The position numbers and the translations under genes were made by a program. From Micromonospora pallida (GTDB taxonomy: Bacteria > Actinomycetota > Actinomycetes > Mycobacteriales > Micromonosporaceae): a stretch of 64,000 nucleotides of DNA. The notes under the pieces were generated by a model. That model was not told the DNA's origin. It did not search any database and saw nothing but the letters and a program-made list of their open reading frames with translations. The DNA is taken from positions 2,232,001 to 2,296,000 of the forward strand of contig NZ_FMHW01000002.1 in assembly GCF_900090325.1 (NCBI RefSeq). Reading direction: 5' to 3'. Shown piece by piece: positions 17,879-27,180 of this stretch. Position 1 is the first letter of the stretch. Each line of letters opens with the position of its first letter.

Positions 17879-18642
17879 CCGCCGGGACGACCAAGTGGCG
17901 GCTGCTCATCCTCGGTGGCACGGCCGAGGCCCGTGCGCTGGCGGCGGCCGTCACCGCCCGCCCCGACGTCTGGGTCGTCTCGTCGCTGGCCGGGCGGGTG
18001 GCCGACCCCCGGCTACCGGTCGGCGAGGTACGCATCGGCGGGTTCGGCGGCGCGACCGGCCTGGCCCGATGGCTGACCGAACAGCGGATCGACGCGGTGG
18101 TGGACGCCACCCACCCGTACGCGGCGCGGATGCGGGTCTCCGGCATCGACGCCGCCGCCACGGCCGGCGTACCGCACCTGCGGTTGGAGCGGCCGGGCTG
18201 GACGGCGCAGCCGGGCGACCGCTGGCACCGGGTGCCCGACCTGCCCGCCGCAGTGGCCGCGCTGCCAGCGCTGGGGCGGCGGGTGTTGCTGACCACCGGT
18301 CGGCAGAGCCTGGGCGCGTTCACGCCCCTGACCGACCTGTGGTTCCTCGCCCGGGTGGTCGACGCCCCGGACGGCCCGCTGCCGGCGCACGTACGCCTGC
18401 TGCGCAGCCGGGGACCGTACACGGTGGACGGGGAGACCGCGCTGATCCGCGAACACCGGATCGACGTGGTCGTCACCAAGGACAGCGGCGGCGCGCTCAC
18501 CGAGGCGAAGCTGACCGCCGCCCGTCACCTGGGTCTGCCGGTGCTGATGGTCGACCGGCCGACGCCGGCCCGTCCGCCCGCGACGGTGACCACGGTCGAC
18601 GACGCGGTGCGCTGGCTGGACCGGCACCTGCAGGCTGGGTGA
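17875..18642 (+). CDS. cobK: precorrin-6A reductase CobK/CbiJ
   Basis: A 255-aa protein with the family signature LILGGTAEARALAAAV at the N-terminus, DATHPYAARM near residue 80, and VVTKDSGGALTEAKL near the C-terminus. It reduces precorrin-6A to dihydro-precorrin-6 with NADPH in corrin ring synthesis. ATG 17875 overlaps the cbiO stop, so corrin synthesis and cobalt uptake are co-expressed. It is the last gene of the rightward riboswitch operon. Confidence 0.93.
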   Translation: MTAGTTKWRLLILGGTAEARALAAAVTARPDVWVVSSLAGRVADPRLPVGEVRIGGFGGATGLARWLTEQRIDAVVDATHPYAARMRVSGIDAAATAGVPHLRLERPGWTAQPGDRWHRVPDLPAAVAALPALGRRVLLTTGRQSLGAFTPLTDLWFLARVVDAPDGPLPAHVRLLRSRGPYTVDGETALIREHRIDVVVTKDSGGALTEAKLTAARHLGLPVLMVDRPTPARPPATVTTVDDAVRWLDRHLQAG

Positions 18643-18657
18643 TCGGACGCCGCCCAG

Positions 18658-19263
18658 CTACCCGTCTTTGCCGGTTTCGTCGTCGGGCCGGTCACGGATG
18701 CGCTGCTGCTCGGTCAACCATTGCGCGACTGCCCGCTTGCCCGCCCGATAGTTGAGGTAGTCCTGCGCGTCGACCTTGCCGCCGCTGTACTTGTCCAGAA
18801 TGGCGACCACCTGCTCGGGCGGAAGAGTGAAGTTCTCCAGCGACTCCAGGCCGTACACCCGCCGGCCCTCGTGCCCGCGGTTGAAGCGCCTCCTGATCCG
18901 CACACCGGGCGCCACCTGGATCTCCAACACCGGATTGCTCCAGTCGGTGCCAATCTTCACCGCCGTCAGCATCTCCACCGAGCTCCACGGCAGCCGCGTC
19001 GTGGCACCACGCGCCCGAACAGTCATCCCCGCCTCGTCGACGTCAATGTAGAACGACCAGAAGAGGGCAACCAAAGCACAGGCGAAAACGAGAAACATGG
19101 CCGCGCTGAGGTACATGAAAGGCCCTGAGTTGTTGAAGGCAGAGCTCGGATCCGCCGCAGTAGCCCGGGCCGCGACCCAACCACCAGCCCCAAGGACAGC
19201 CGGAAACAAGTATCTCCCGCGCATCTTCGCCGTGTTCCGCCGCAGCCGCACCCCTTCGTCCAC
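18658..19263 (-). CDS. hypothetical two-helix membrane protein
   Basis: A 201-aa product if translation starts at GTG 19263; the start is uncertain and an ATG at MRGRYLF (about 13 residues later) is a reasonable alternative. Two membrane helices, YLFPAVLGAGGWVAARA and FLVFACALVALFWSFYIDV, are followed by a soluble beta-rich part (DEAGMTVRARGATTRLPWSSVEML). The soluble part resembles a bacterial PH-like domain of small membrane-anchored proteins. I assign no function. It converges with cobK and is not part of the cobalamin pathway. The 200 bp between it and the cobJ side hold nothing I can identify. Confidence 0.6.
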   Translation of the reverse strand: MDEGVRLRRNTAKMRGRYLFPAVLGAGGWVAARATAADPSSAFNNSGPFMYLSAAMFLVFACALVALFWSFYIDVDEAGMTVRARGATTRLPWSSVEMLTAVKIGTDWSNPVLEIQVAPGVRIRRRFNRGHEGRRVYGLESLENFTLPPEQVVAILDKYSGGKVDAQDYLNYRAGKRAVAQWLTEQQRIRDRPDDETGKDG

Positions 19264-19466
19264 CAGACCATCATGCACAGCGGCGGCACTCCGACCGCCC
19301 GCACAAGGTGGTCGCCCACGCTTGGGCCACGTCCCACCGGTGCCACCTACATCAAGATCAGCTCGACGACCCCGTCGTGGTCGGGCCCGGGTGGCCGACC
19401 GCCGGCCCGCACGTGCGGCACGGCCCGGGTGGTCGCTGAGCTGCGCCAGCCGGGCCGGTCGTCGCG

Positions 19467-20579
19467 TCAGGCCGGGTAGGTGCGCGGCGTCCAGACCACC
19501 ACCGACTCGTCGCCCCGGGTGCTGACCTGGGTGGTGGACGAGCCGATGATCAGCAGGCACTTCATGTCGACCGTCTCCGGGTCGAGGTCACCGAGGGACA
19601 CCACGGTGAGCTTCTCCCCCGGCCGGCCCACGTCCCGGGCGACCACCACCGGGGTCTTCGGGTCGCGGTGCCGCAGCAGGACGTCCTTGGCCGCGCCGAC
19701 CTGCCAGCGGCGGCTGGCCGAGGCCGGGTTGTAGAGGGCCAGCACCAGGTCCGCCGCCGAGGCGGCGGCAAGTCGGGACTCGATGACCGGCCACGGCTTG
19801 AGCCGGTCGGAGAGGGACAGGATCGCGAAGTCGTGCCCGAGCGGCGCGCCGATCCGGCTCGCGGCGGCCTGGGCGGCGGTCAGGCCGGGCAGCACCCGCA
19901 CCGGCACTCCGGCGAACCGGGGTTCGGCGGTGGCCACCTCGTAGACGGCGCTGGCCATCGCGAAGACGCCCGGGTCACCGGAGGAGACCACCACCACCCG
20001 GGCCCCACCGAGCGCCAGGTCGAGGGCGTGCGCGGCCCGTTCGGTCTCCACCTGGTTGCCGGAGGTGTGCCGCTCCTGGCCGGGGCGCACCGGCACCCGG
20101 TCCACGTACGGGCCGTAGCCGACGAGGTGTTCGGCCTCGCGCAGCGCCCGGCCCACCTCCGGGGTGAGCCAACGGGGCCCGGCCGGGCCGAGCCCGATCA
20201 CGGTGACCTCGCCCTGGCCGGTGACCGGCGCCGGGGCGGGCAGGTCGTCGCGGGCCGCCGCGCTGGTGGGGCTGGGCAGCAGGGCCAGCGAGAAGTACGG
20301 CACCTCGTCGGCGGGAACCTCCGCCAGCGGGGCGTGCCGCCCCCGGGACGAGGTGGCCCGCTCGACGTACCAGGTCTCCGGCAGGCGGCCGGCGTCGTCG
20401 AGGGCGGCGCGGACGTTGTCGAAGGTGCGGCCGAGCTTGAGCACGGCGGCGGCGTCGGTGTCGGCGAGCCGGCGGGCCAGTTCCTCGGCGGGCAGGGTGC
20501 CGGGCAGGATGGTCAGCACCTCGTCCCGTTCGACCAGGGGGCGACCGAGGACGGCCGAGGCGGCGCTGACCGAGGTCAC
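19467..20579 (-). CDS. cobJ: CobI C-terminal half fused to precorrin-3B C17-methyltransferase CobJ (after frameshift)
   Basis: A 370-aa frame. Residues 1-110 (TSVSAASAVLGRPLVE onward) are the C-terminal half of CobI. From about residue 122 (GEVTVIGLGPAGPRWLTPEV) a complete CobJ methyltransferase begins, with GYGPYVDRV, VSSGDPGVFAMA and a LYNPASASRRWQ segment. CobI-CobJ fusions of about 500 aa are normal in actinomycetes. Restoring one G here would give a continuous 507-aa CobIJ. As it stands, the frame opens with GTG 20579 inside a GTGA overlap with the stop of the CobI N-terminal half. CobJ itself looks intact; CobI activity depends on restart, slippage or a sequencing correction. Confidence 0.85.
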   Translation of the reverse strand: MTSVSAASAVLGRPLVERDEVLTILPGTLPAEELARRLADTDAAAVLKLGRTFDNVRAALDDAGRLPETWYVERATSSRGRHAPLAEVPADEVPYFSLALLPSPTSAAARDDLPAPAPVTGQGEVTVIGLGPAGPRWLTPEVGRALREAEHLVGYGPYVDRVPVRPGQERHTSGNQVETERAAHALDLALGGARVVVVSSGDPGVFAMASAVYEVATAEPRFAGVPVRVLPGLTAAQAAASRIGAPLGHDFAILSLSDRLKPWPVIESRLAAASAADLVLALYNPASASRRWQVGAAKDVLLRHRDPKTPVVVARDVGRPGEKLTVVSLGDLDPETVDMKCLLIIGSSTTQVSTRGDESVVVWTPRTYPA

Positions 20580-20989
20580 CCGGGCACCACCTCGGCGGGG
20601 AACCGGTGCGCGAGGCGTTCGTGCAGGTACATGTAGGAGCCGTAGAACATCGGGTCACCGGCGCAGAGGACCACGACGGTACGCCCGGCGGCGAGGTGCA
20701 CGGCGAGCCGTTCGGCGCTGTCGTCGTAGAACTGCCGGATGACGCCCTCGTAGCCGCCCGGGTCGTCGGTGTCCTCGGTGGTCACCGGGTAGACCAGCGG
20801 TTCCTCGACGTGGTTCTCGCGTAGGAGGCCCTCGGCGATGGAGCGGGCGATGCTGCGGCCGTGCCGGGCCGAGTAGTAGGCGACCACGTCGGCCTCGGCG
20901 ATCAGCCGGGCCGCCTTGACGGTCAGTAGTTCGGGGTCGCCGGGGCCGACGCCGACGCCGTAGAGCCTGCCGATTGCGGACACGTTCAC
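20576..20989 (-). pseudogene. cobI: precorrin-2 C20-methyltransferase CobI, N-terminal half (frameshifted)
   Basis: GTG 20989 opens [20 protein letters not shown], the SAM-binding glycine-rich start of the class III corrin methyltransferases. The frame continues through VVLCAGDPMFYGSYMY and stops by TGA at 20578-20576, right after AEVVPG. The next expected residues (VTSVSAASAVLG) continue in another frame. The junction has three G where four would keep frame, so a 1-nt deletion in a G run is the simplest reading. The break falls at the known boundary between the N- and C-terminal domains of this fold. The start overlaps the cobH stop (GTGA). Confidence 0.85.
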
Positions 20990-21615
20990 TCCACCTCGTT
21001 CGCGATGCCGTTGACCGCGGCGGCGGTGACCGCGCTGCCGCCCCTGCGACCGTGTACGACCAGGTACGGGATGCCCGCCGGGTGGGCCGCGAGGGCCTGT
21101 TTGGACTCGACGGCGCCGATGAAACCGACCGGTACCCCGATGATCGCGGCGGGTCGGGGTGCCCCCTCGTCGATCATCTCCAGCAGCCGGAACAGCGACG
21201 TCGGGGCGTTGCCGATGGCGACGACCGCGCCGTCGAGCCGGTCCCGCCACAGCTCCATCGCGGCGGCGCTGCGGGTGGTGCCGAGTCGCGTGGCCAGCTC
21301 CGGCACCGCCGGGTCGCGCAGGGTGCAGACCACCTCGTTGTCGACGGGCAGCCGGGCGCGGGTGACCCCGGCGGCGACCATGGCCGCGTCGCAGAGGATC
21401 GGCGCACCGGCGGCCAGGGCGGCGCGGCCGGCGGAGACCACGTCCGGGTGGGCCTGCACGTCGTCGACGAGGTCCACCATGCCGCAGGCGTGGATCATCC
21501 GGACGACGACCTGGCCGACGTCGGCCGGCAGTCGGGACAGATCGGCCTCGGCGCGGATGGTGGCGAAGGAACGCCGGTAGATCTCGGCGCCCTCGCGGAC
21601 GTAGTCGTAGCTCAC
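20986..21615 (-). CDS. cobH: precorrin-8X methylmutase CobH
   Basis: A 209-aa protein starting at GTG 21615 within a GTGA overlap with cobG. It contains the catalytic-His region [25 protein letters not shown], the [14 protein letters not shown] stretch and the C-terminal [18 protein letters not shown] segment, all characteristic of CobH/CbiC. It moves the C11 methyl to C12, forming hydrogenobyrinate. It is the second gene of the leftward cobG-cobH-cobI/J operon. Confidence 0.94.
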   Translation of the reverse strand: MSYDYVREGAEIYRRSFATIRAEADLSRLPADVGQVVVRMIHACGMVDLVDDVQAHPDVVSAGRAALAAGAPILCDAAMVAAGVTRARLPVDNEVVCTLRDPAVPELATRLGTTRSAAAMELWRDRLDGAVVAIGNAPTSLFRLLEMIDEGAPRPAAIIGVPVGFIGAVESKQALAAHPAGIPYLVVHGRRGGSAVTAAAVNGIANEVE

Positions 21616-22811
21616 TGTGCTCCCCGTGCCTGTGCCAGTCGGACGCCGAGCGGGCCGTGCTGTTCCCCCGCCGGGCCCGCGACACGGTATCCCGAGCCGG
21701 TGGCCACCGCCAGAGCCACCGGCCCGGTCGGCCGTCCACAGCACCGGTCGCAGCCGGCCCAGTGCAGCGGCAGCGCCTCGGAGGAGCGGGGCCCGGCAGC
21801 GGCGAGGGCGGCGGCGGCATCGGCCCGGACGTCGGCCAGGGCCTTCTCGCAGCCCGGCCGGCCGGTGCAGGAGGTCACCCCGACCCACGGTGAGGCCGGG
21901 TCGACGACCAGCCGGGCGGCGGCCAGCGTGGACACCGTCGTGGGCTCGGCGGACCCGACGACGACCGTGCGCCACGGGGTGACCACCAGGTCGGAGCCGT
22001 CCGCGACGGCGGCGAGCGTGTCGGCCTGGTCGGCGGTGAGCCGGCCGAGCGGGGCTGCGACGACGACGAACCCGCCGGGGTGGACACCGACCGGGGGCGG
22101 CGCGCCGTGCGGTGGCTCCACCGGCGGGGCGTGCGGGCCGCCCAGTTCGGCGGTGATCGCATCCGGCGCGTCCGGCAGGTCGGCGATCCGCCACAGTCCG
22201 GTACGCCCAGCGCAGAGCCGCAGGAACACCCGGGCGGCGGTGACCAGCGCGGCGGGCACGTCGGTGGTGACCCGCAGGCCGACGTCCCGGCCGTCGACCA
22301 GCAGCGCGCCGGTGCCGGCCGTCCAGCAGAGGTCCGCGCCGAGCCCGGTCACGTCGCCCCGGCCGTCGTCGAGGGCGATCAGGAACCGGCCACTGAGCCC
22401 GGCCAGGTCGGCGGCGGCGCAGAGCGCGGCGTCCACCGCGCCCACCAGCGGGCGTACGTCGGCGTGGCCGGTGTCGTCCAGCCCGCTCAGCGGCGAGGCG
22501 ACGATGTTGCGGACCCGTTCGTGGGTGGCGCTGGGCAGCAGACCCACCCCGGCCAGCGCGGTGGCGATCCGGTCGACGCCGTCCGGGTCGGTGATGCCGC
22601 GCACCTGCACGTTGCCCCGGGAGGTCAACTCCAGCGTGCCGTCACCGTCGCGGCGGGCCGCCGTGGCCAGACAGCGCAGTTGGGCAGAGGTGATCCGGCC
22701 GCCCGGAATCCGGACGCGGACCAAGGCCCCGTCGGCGGCCTGGTGGGCGCGGAGCGCTCCCGGGCACCGGTCGTCGGCAGGACGACGGGACGGGGAGGAG
22801 ACATCAGGCAC
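21612..22811 (-). CDS. cobG: precorrin-3B synthase CobG
   Basis: A 399-aa protein of the nitrite/sulfite-reductase-like fold. The N-terminal part has [16 protein letters not shown] and [13 protein letters not shown]. The iron-sulfur cysteines appear as [12 protein letters not shown] and, 40 residues later, [11 protein letters not shown]. CobG uses O2, which marks the aerobic cobalamin route, in agreement with cobN nearby. I start at GTG 22811: no ribosome binding site precedes it, but TACGAT lies 6-7 bases upstream, so a leaderless transcript beginning at the start codon is plausible. It diverges from the riboswitch-controlled cobN. Confidence 0.88.
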   Translation of the reverse strand: MPDVSSPSRRPADDRCPGALRAHQAADGALVRVRIPGGRITSAQLRCLATAARRDGDGTLELTSRGNVQVRGITDPDGVDRIATALAGVGLLPSATHERVRNIVASPLSGLDDTGHADVRPLVGAVDAALCAAADLAGLSGRFLIALDDGRGDVTGLGADLCWTAGTGALLVDGRDVGLRVTTDVPAALVTAARVFLRLCAGRTGLWRIADLPDAPDAITAELGGPHAPPVEPPHGAPPPVGVHPGGFVVVAAPLGRLTADQADTLAAVADGSDLVVTPWRTVVVGSAEPTTVSTLAAARLVVDPASPWVGVTSCTGRPGCEKALADVRADAAAALAAAGPRSSEALPLHWAGCDRCCGRPTGPVALAVATGSGYRVAGPAGEQHGPLGVRLAQARGAQ

Positions 22812-22867
22812 CTGATCATCGTAGAGTCGTGGCACTCGGCGCGGATCCGCGTCGAGATCAGCATCAC

Positions 22868-22973
22868 GCGGTCGGTGTGGAGGAACCCGGTGTGAGTCCG
22901 GGGCGGTCCCGCCACTGTCACCGGATGCGGCGCTCGCGCCGTGCCCGGGAGCCAGACACTCCGGCTGGCCGCG
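22868..22973 (+). promoter_or_regulatory. cobalamin riboswitch (upstream of cobN)
   Basis: This leader holds the cobalamin aptamer hallmarks: GGAACCCGGTGTGAGTCCGG, the core GCCACTG at 22911-22917 and the closing GGGAGCCAGACACTCCGGC. It ends about 40 bases before the cobN start, next to the ribosome binding region GAGGAGG. High cobalamin should therefore repress the chelatase gene. Boundaries are approximate. No matching element lies on the opposite strand for the cobG operon. Confidence 0.92.
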
Positions 22974-23012
22974 ACCGACGACCACGGGCGCGGACCCGAG
23001 GAGGAGTCAGCC

Positions 23013-26000
23013 ATGTCTGGCCGCGATGTCTCTATCCTGCTGCTGTCCACCTCGGACACCGACCTGCTGAGCGCGCGGGCCAGCGCGGCGGCGTACCGGC
23101 TGGCCAACCCGGCCCGGCTCGGCGACGACCCGGCGGAGCTGTCCGCACTGCTCGACGGCGTCGACCTGGTGGTGGTCCGGATCCTCGGCGGTTACCGGAT
23201 GTGGCAGCAGGGCCTGGACACCCTGCTCGCCGGGGACGTGCCGGTGGTGGCGCTCGGCGGCGAGGCGCTGCCCGACGCGGACCTGATGGCCCGCTCCACG
23301 GTGCCGCAGGGCATCGCCACCGAGGCGCACGCCTACCTCGCCCAGGGCGGCCCGGACAACCTCCGCGAACTGCACGCCTTCCTCGGCGACACGGTGCTGC
23401 TGACCGGGCAGGGCTTCGCGCCGCCGGCCGAGCAGCCCACCTGGGGAGTGCTGGCGCGCGACACCCGCACCGCGCCCGGACACCGTCCGGACACGGTCGA
23501 CGGGCCGACCGTGGCGATCCTCTACTACCGGGCGCACCAGCTCAGCGGCAACACCGCCTTCGTCGAGGGGCTCTGCGCGGCGGTCGAGGACGCCGGCGGG
23601 GTGCCGCTGCCGGTGTACTGCGCGAGCCTGCGTACCGCCGACGAGGAGCTGCTGCGCACCCTCGGCCGGGCGGACGCGCTGCTGGTCACGGTGCTCGCCG
23701 CCGGTGGCACCCGGCCGGCGGAGGTGTCCGCCGGTGGTGACGACGACGCCTGGGACGTGGGCGCGCTGGCCGCGCTGGACGTGCCGATCATCCAGGCGCT
23801 GGCGCTGACCAGCGACCGGCGGACGTGGGCGGAGAGCGACGACGGGTTGAGCCCGCTGGACGCGGCCACTCAGGTCGCCGTACCGGAGTTCGACGGGCGG
23901 CTGATCACCGTGCCGTTCTCGTTCAAGGAGACCGACGCCGACGGGCTGCCGCACTACGTGGCCGACCCGGAGCGGGCCCGGCGGGTGGCCGGGATCGCCG
24001 TACGGCACGCCCGGCTGCGGCACGTCCCGCCGGCCCAGCGGCGGATCGCGGTGGTGCTCTCGGCGTACCCGACCAAGCACGCCCGGGTCGGCAACGCGGT
24101 CGGTCTGGACACCCCGGCCAGCGCGGTCCGGCTGCTGCGGGAGCTGCGGGACCGGGGCTACGACGTCGGGCCGGTCGACGGTCCGGACGCGCTGCCCGGC
24201 CTCGTACCCAGCGGGGACGGCGACGACGCCGACGGCGACCGCTTCATCCACGCCCTGATCGCCGCCGGTGGGCAGGACCCGGAGTGGCTCACCGACGAGA
24301 AGCTGGCCGGCAACCCGGTGCGGGTGCCGGCGGCCACCTACCGGCGCTGGTTCGACGCGCTGCCGGAGGACCTGCGCGAGGCGATGACCGAGCACTGGGG
24401 TCCGGCCCCGGGTGAGCTGTTCGTCGACCGGTCGACCAACCTCGACGGGGACATCGTGCTGGCCGGCCTGCGCGCCGGAAACGTGCTGCTGATGATCCAG
24501 CCGCCGCGCGGATTCGGGGAGAACCCGGTGGCCATCTACCACGACCCGGACCTGCCGCCGACGCACCACTACCTGGCCGCCTACCGCTGGCTGGACGAGG
24601 AGTTCGGCGTGCACGCCGTGGTGCACCTGGGCAAGCACGGGTCGCTGGAGTGGCTGCCCGGCAAGAACATCGGCCTGTCCGCCTCGTGCGGCCCGGACGC
24701 CGTCCTCGGTGAGCTGCCGTTGATCTACCCGTTCCTGGTCAACGACCCGGGTGAGGGCGCACAGGCGAAGCGCCGCGCGCACGCCACCATCGTCGACCAC
24801 CTCGTCCCGCCGATGGCCCGCGCGGAGAGCTACGGCGACATCGCCCGCCTGGAGCAACTGCTCGACGAGTACGCCAACATCTCCACCATGGACCCGGCGA
24901 AGCTGCCGGCGATCCGGCAGCAGATCTGGACGCTCATCCAGGCCGCCCGCCTCGACCACGATCTCGGGCTGGACCAGCGCCCGCACGACGCCGAGTTCGA
25001 CGAGTTCCTGCTGCACGTCGACGGCTGGCTCTGCGAGATCAAGGACGCGCAGATCCGCGACGGCCTGCACGTGCTCGGGGCGGCGCCGACCGGCGAGGCC
25101 CGGGTGAACCTGATCCTGGCCATCCTGCGCGCCCGGCAGGTCTTCGGCGGGCAGGTCGGCGCGGTGCCCGGCCTGCGGACCGCGCTCGGTCTGGACGAGA
25201 CGGCGGCGGAGCAGACCGCCGAGGTGGACCGGGTCGAGGCGGTCGCCCGGCGGCTGGCCGAGGCGATGGAGCGGCACGACTGGGCGCCCGAGGCTGTCGA
25301 CGGCGTCTGCGCCGAGGTGCTCGGCGCCGATGATCCGCACACCGACGCCGTCCGGCCGGTGCTGGCCTTCGCCGCGACCGAGGTCGCGCCCCGCCTCGCG
25401 GGCACCACCGGCGAGGTCGACGCGGTGCTGCACGCCCTCGACGGCGGGTACGTCCCGGCCGGACCGAGCGGCTCCCCGCTGCGCGGGCTGGTCAACGTGC
25501 TGCCGACCGGCCGGAACTTCTACACCGTCGACCCGAAGGCGATCCCGAGCCGGCTGGCCTGGGAGACCGGGCAGGCGATGGCCACCTCGCTGGCCGAGCG
25601 GTACCGCCGGGACACCGGCGAGTGGCCCCGGTCGGTCGGGCTGTCGGTGTGGGGAACCTCCGCGATGCGTACCGCCGGCGACGACATCGCCGAGGTGCTC
25701 GCGCTGATCGGCGTGCAGCCGTCCTGGGACGAGATGTCCCGCCGGGTGACCGGCTTCGAGGTCGTCCCCCTCGCCGACCTGGGTCGGCCCCGGATCGACG
25801 TGACCGTACGGATCAGCGGGTTCTTCCGGGACGCCTTCCCGCACGTGGTGCTCCTGCTCGACGACGCGATCCGGGCGGTGGCCGCCCTGGACGAGCCGGA
25901 CGAGGACAACTACCTCGCCGCACACGCCCGCGCCGACCTGGGCGACCACGGCGACGAGCGGCGGGCCACCACCCGCATCTTCGGCTCCCAGCCGGGGGCG

Positions 26001-26693
26001 TACGGGGCCGGGCTGCTGCCGCTGATCGACAGCGGGAACTGGCGCGACGACACCGACCTGGCCGAGGTGTACACGGTCTGGGGCGGTTTCGCCTACGGTC
26101 GCGGCCTCGAGGGACGACCGGCCCGGCAGGACATGGAGTCGGCGTACCGGCGGATCGCGGTGGCGGCGAAGAACACCGACACCCGCGAGCACGACATCGC
26201 CGACTCCGACGACTACTTCCAGTACCACGGCGGCATGATCGCCACGGTGCGGGCGCTGACCGGACAGGCGCCGCGCGCGTACATCGGCGACAGCACCACG
26301 CCCGACGCGGTACGGACCCGCTCGCTGACCGAGGAGACCGCCCGGGTGTTCCGGGCCCGCGTGGTGAACCCGCGCTGGATGGCGGCGATGCGCCGGCACG
26401 GGTACAAGGGCGCGTTCGAGATGGCCGCGACGGTGGACTACCTGTTCGGCTACGACGCGACCGCCGGGGTGGTCACCGACTGGATGTACGAGCAGCTCGC
26501 CCAGAGCTACGTGCTGGACGAGGAGAACCAGCGCTTCCTGCGCCGGTCGAACCCGTGGGCGCTGCGCGGCATCGTCGAGCGGCTCACCGAGGCCGCCGAC
26601 CGGGGCCTGTGGGCCAAGCCCGATCCGGCGCTGATGGACGCGCTGCGCCAGGCGTACCTGGAGGTCGAGGGCGACCTGGAGGACGGCGACTGA
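23013..26693 (+). CDS. cobN: cobaltochelatase subunit CobN
   Basis: A 1226-aa protein starting MSGRDVSILLLSTSDTD. It is the large, porphyrin-binding H-type subunit of the aerobic cobaltochelatase. Recognisable stretches include AVVLSAYPTKHARVGNAVGLDTP, VVHLGKHGSLEWLPGKNIGLS, YPFLVNDPGEGAQAKRRAHA and LSVWGTSAMRTAGDD. It inserts Co2+ into hydrogenobyrinate diamide, working with CobS and CobT or ChlI/D-type partners that are not in this window. ATG 23013 follows GAGGAGG; the frame open further upstream runs through the riboswitch and is not coding. Normal length. Confidence 0.95.
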   Translation: MSGRDVSILLLSTSDTDLLSARASAAAYRLANPARLGDDPAELSALLDGVDLVVVRILGGYRMWQQGLDTLLAGDVPVVALGGEALPDADLMARSTVPQGIATEAHAYLAQGGPDNLRELHAFLGDTVLLTGQGFAPPAEQPTWGVLARDTRTAPGHRPDTVDGPTVAILYYRAHQLSGNTAFVEGLCAAVEDAGGVPLPVYCASLRTADEELLRTLGRADALLVTVLAAGGTRPAEVSAGGDDDAWDVGALAALDVPIIQALALTSDRRTWAESDDGLSPLDAATQVAVPEFDGRLITVPFSFKETDADGLPHYVADPERARRVAGIAVRHARLRHVPPAQRRIAVVLSAYPTKHARVGNAVGLDTPASAVRLLRELRDRGYDVGPVDGPDALPGLVPSGDGDDADGDRFIHALIAAGGQDPEWLTDEKLAGNPVRVPAATYRRWFDALPEDLREAMTEHWGPAPGELFVDRSTNLDGDIVLAGLRAGNVLLMIQPPRGFGENPVAIYHDPDLPPTHHYLAAYRWLDEEFGVHAVVHLGKHGSLEWLPGKNIGLSASCGPDAVLGELPLIYPFLVNDPGEGAQAKRRAHATIVDHLVPPMARAESYGDIARLEQLLDEYANISTMDPAKLPAIRQQIWTLIQAARLDHDLGLDQRPHDAEFDEFLLHVDGWLCEIKDAQIRDGLHVLGAAPTGEARVNLILAILRARQVFGGQVGAVPGLRTALGLDETAAEQTAEVDRVEAVARRLAEAMERHDWAPEAVDGVCAEVLGADDPHTDAVRPVLAFAATEVAPRLAGTTGEVDAVLHALDGGYVPAGPSGSPLRGLVNVLPTGRNFYTVDPKAIPSRLAWETGQAMATSLAERYRRDTGEWPRSVGLSVWGTSAMRTAGDDIAEVLALIGVQPSWDEMSRRVTGFEVVPLADLGRPRIDVTVRISGFFRDAFPHVVLLLDDAIRAVAALDEPDEDNYLAAHARADLGDHGDERRATTRIFGSQPGAYGAGLLPLIDSGNWRDDTDLAEVYTVWGGFAYGRGLEGRPARQDMESAYRRIAVAAKNTDTREHDIADSDDYFQYHGGMIATVRALTGQAPRAYIGDSTTPDAVRTRSLTEETARVFRARVVNPRWMAAMRRHGYKGAFEMAATVDYLFGYDATAGVVTDWMYEQLAQSYVLDEENQRFLRRSNPWALRGIVERLTEAADRGLWAKPDPALMDALRQAYLEVEGDLEDGD

Positions 26694-26731
26694 GCCCGCC
26701 CGGGGCTGCGCCTGAGGGTTACCTGGAACAC

Positions 26732-26763
26732 GGGGACGGCCGCAGTCGCCTGCAGCCGTCCCC
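26732..26763. terminator. bidirectional terminator-like hairpin
   Basis: A perfect 9-bp stem GGGGACGGC / GCCGTCCCC encloses a 14-nt loop, 38 bp after the cobN stop. It also lies 15 bp past the stop of the opposing small gene at 26779. It fits a shared terminator for the two convergent units. Confidence 0.65.
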
Positions 26764-26778
26764 GGTGGAGTTACCTGC

Positions 26779-27075
26779 TCAGCAGGTGGTGTTGCGTCGC
26801 GGAACCCAGCCGTCGATGTCCGGGTACTCGGCGCCGTGGCCGTAGATCCATACGTCGTCGTCCTCGGCCCAGCCGTGCCAGTGATACCGGAACCCGCGCC
26901 CGGCCGTCAGGGTCCGCAGCACCGAGCCGTGCGGCGAGCTACGCAGCCAGGTGTTCTCCGTCAGGGTGCAGATGCTCCCGGGCGCGTCGCTCGCCGAGGC
27001 CGGGGCGGCCACCACGGCCGAGCCGGCGAGAACGACGGTCATGGCCGCCATCACGTGCAGAATTCGGCGCTTCAC
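26779..27075 (-). CDS. small secreted SH3-like protein, copy A
   Basis: A 98-aa preprotein starting at GTG 27075 behind GAGGAAGGA. The basic start VKRRILH and the helix AAMTVVLAGSAVVAA end in APASAS, a clear Sec signal peptide. The mature part of about 68 residues (NTWLRSSPHGSVLRTLTAG, then DDVWIYGHGAEYPDIDGWVP) looks like a minimal bacterial SH3 domain. Two Cys, one near the N-terminus (SICTLTEN) and one as the last residue (NTTC), suggest a disulfide closing the domain. It is one of three tandem paralogues. Function unknown; exported SH3-like domains often bind cell wall. Confidence 0.75.
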   Translation of the reverse strand: MKRRILHVMAAMTVVLAGSAVVAAPASASDAPGSICTLTENTWLRSSPHGSVLRTLTAGRGFRYHWHGWAEDDDVWIYGHGAEYPDIDGWVPRRNTTC

Positions 27076-27149
27076 TCGTATCCTTCCTCGTGTTCCTGTG
27101 ATCGGCCTGCGCGTCGACGGCAGGGGACAACCATCCCCGGCCTGGGTCA

Positions 27150-27180
27150 CACCGAGCAGGTGGTGTTGCGAGCCGGCACT
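27150..27180. repeat. duplicated 3'-end fragment between copies A and B
   Basis: Just beyond copy B there is a second, partial copy of its C-terminal coding end: the string AGCAGGTGGTGTT occurs at about 27159 and again at about 27183, each followed by a GCCGG-rich stretch. It is a scar of unequal recombination between the tandem genes. Confidence 0.5.

Noticed and set aside
23007..26399. Open frame of 1130 codons opposite cobN
   Set aside because: Antisense to a full-length CobN; composition typical of third-position GC bias, no recognisable domain.
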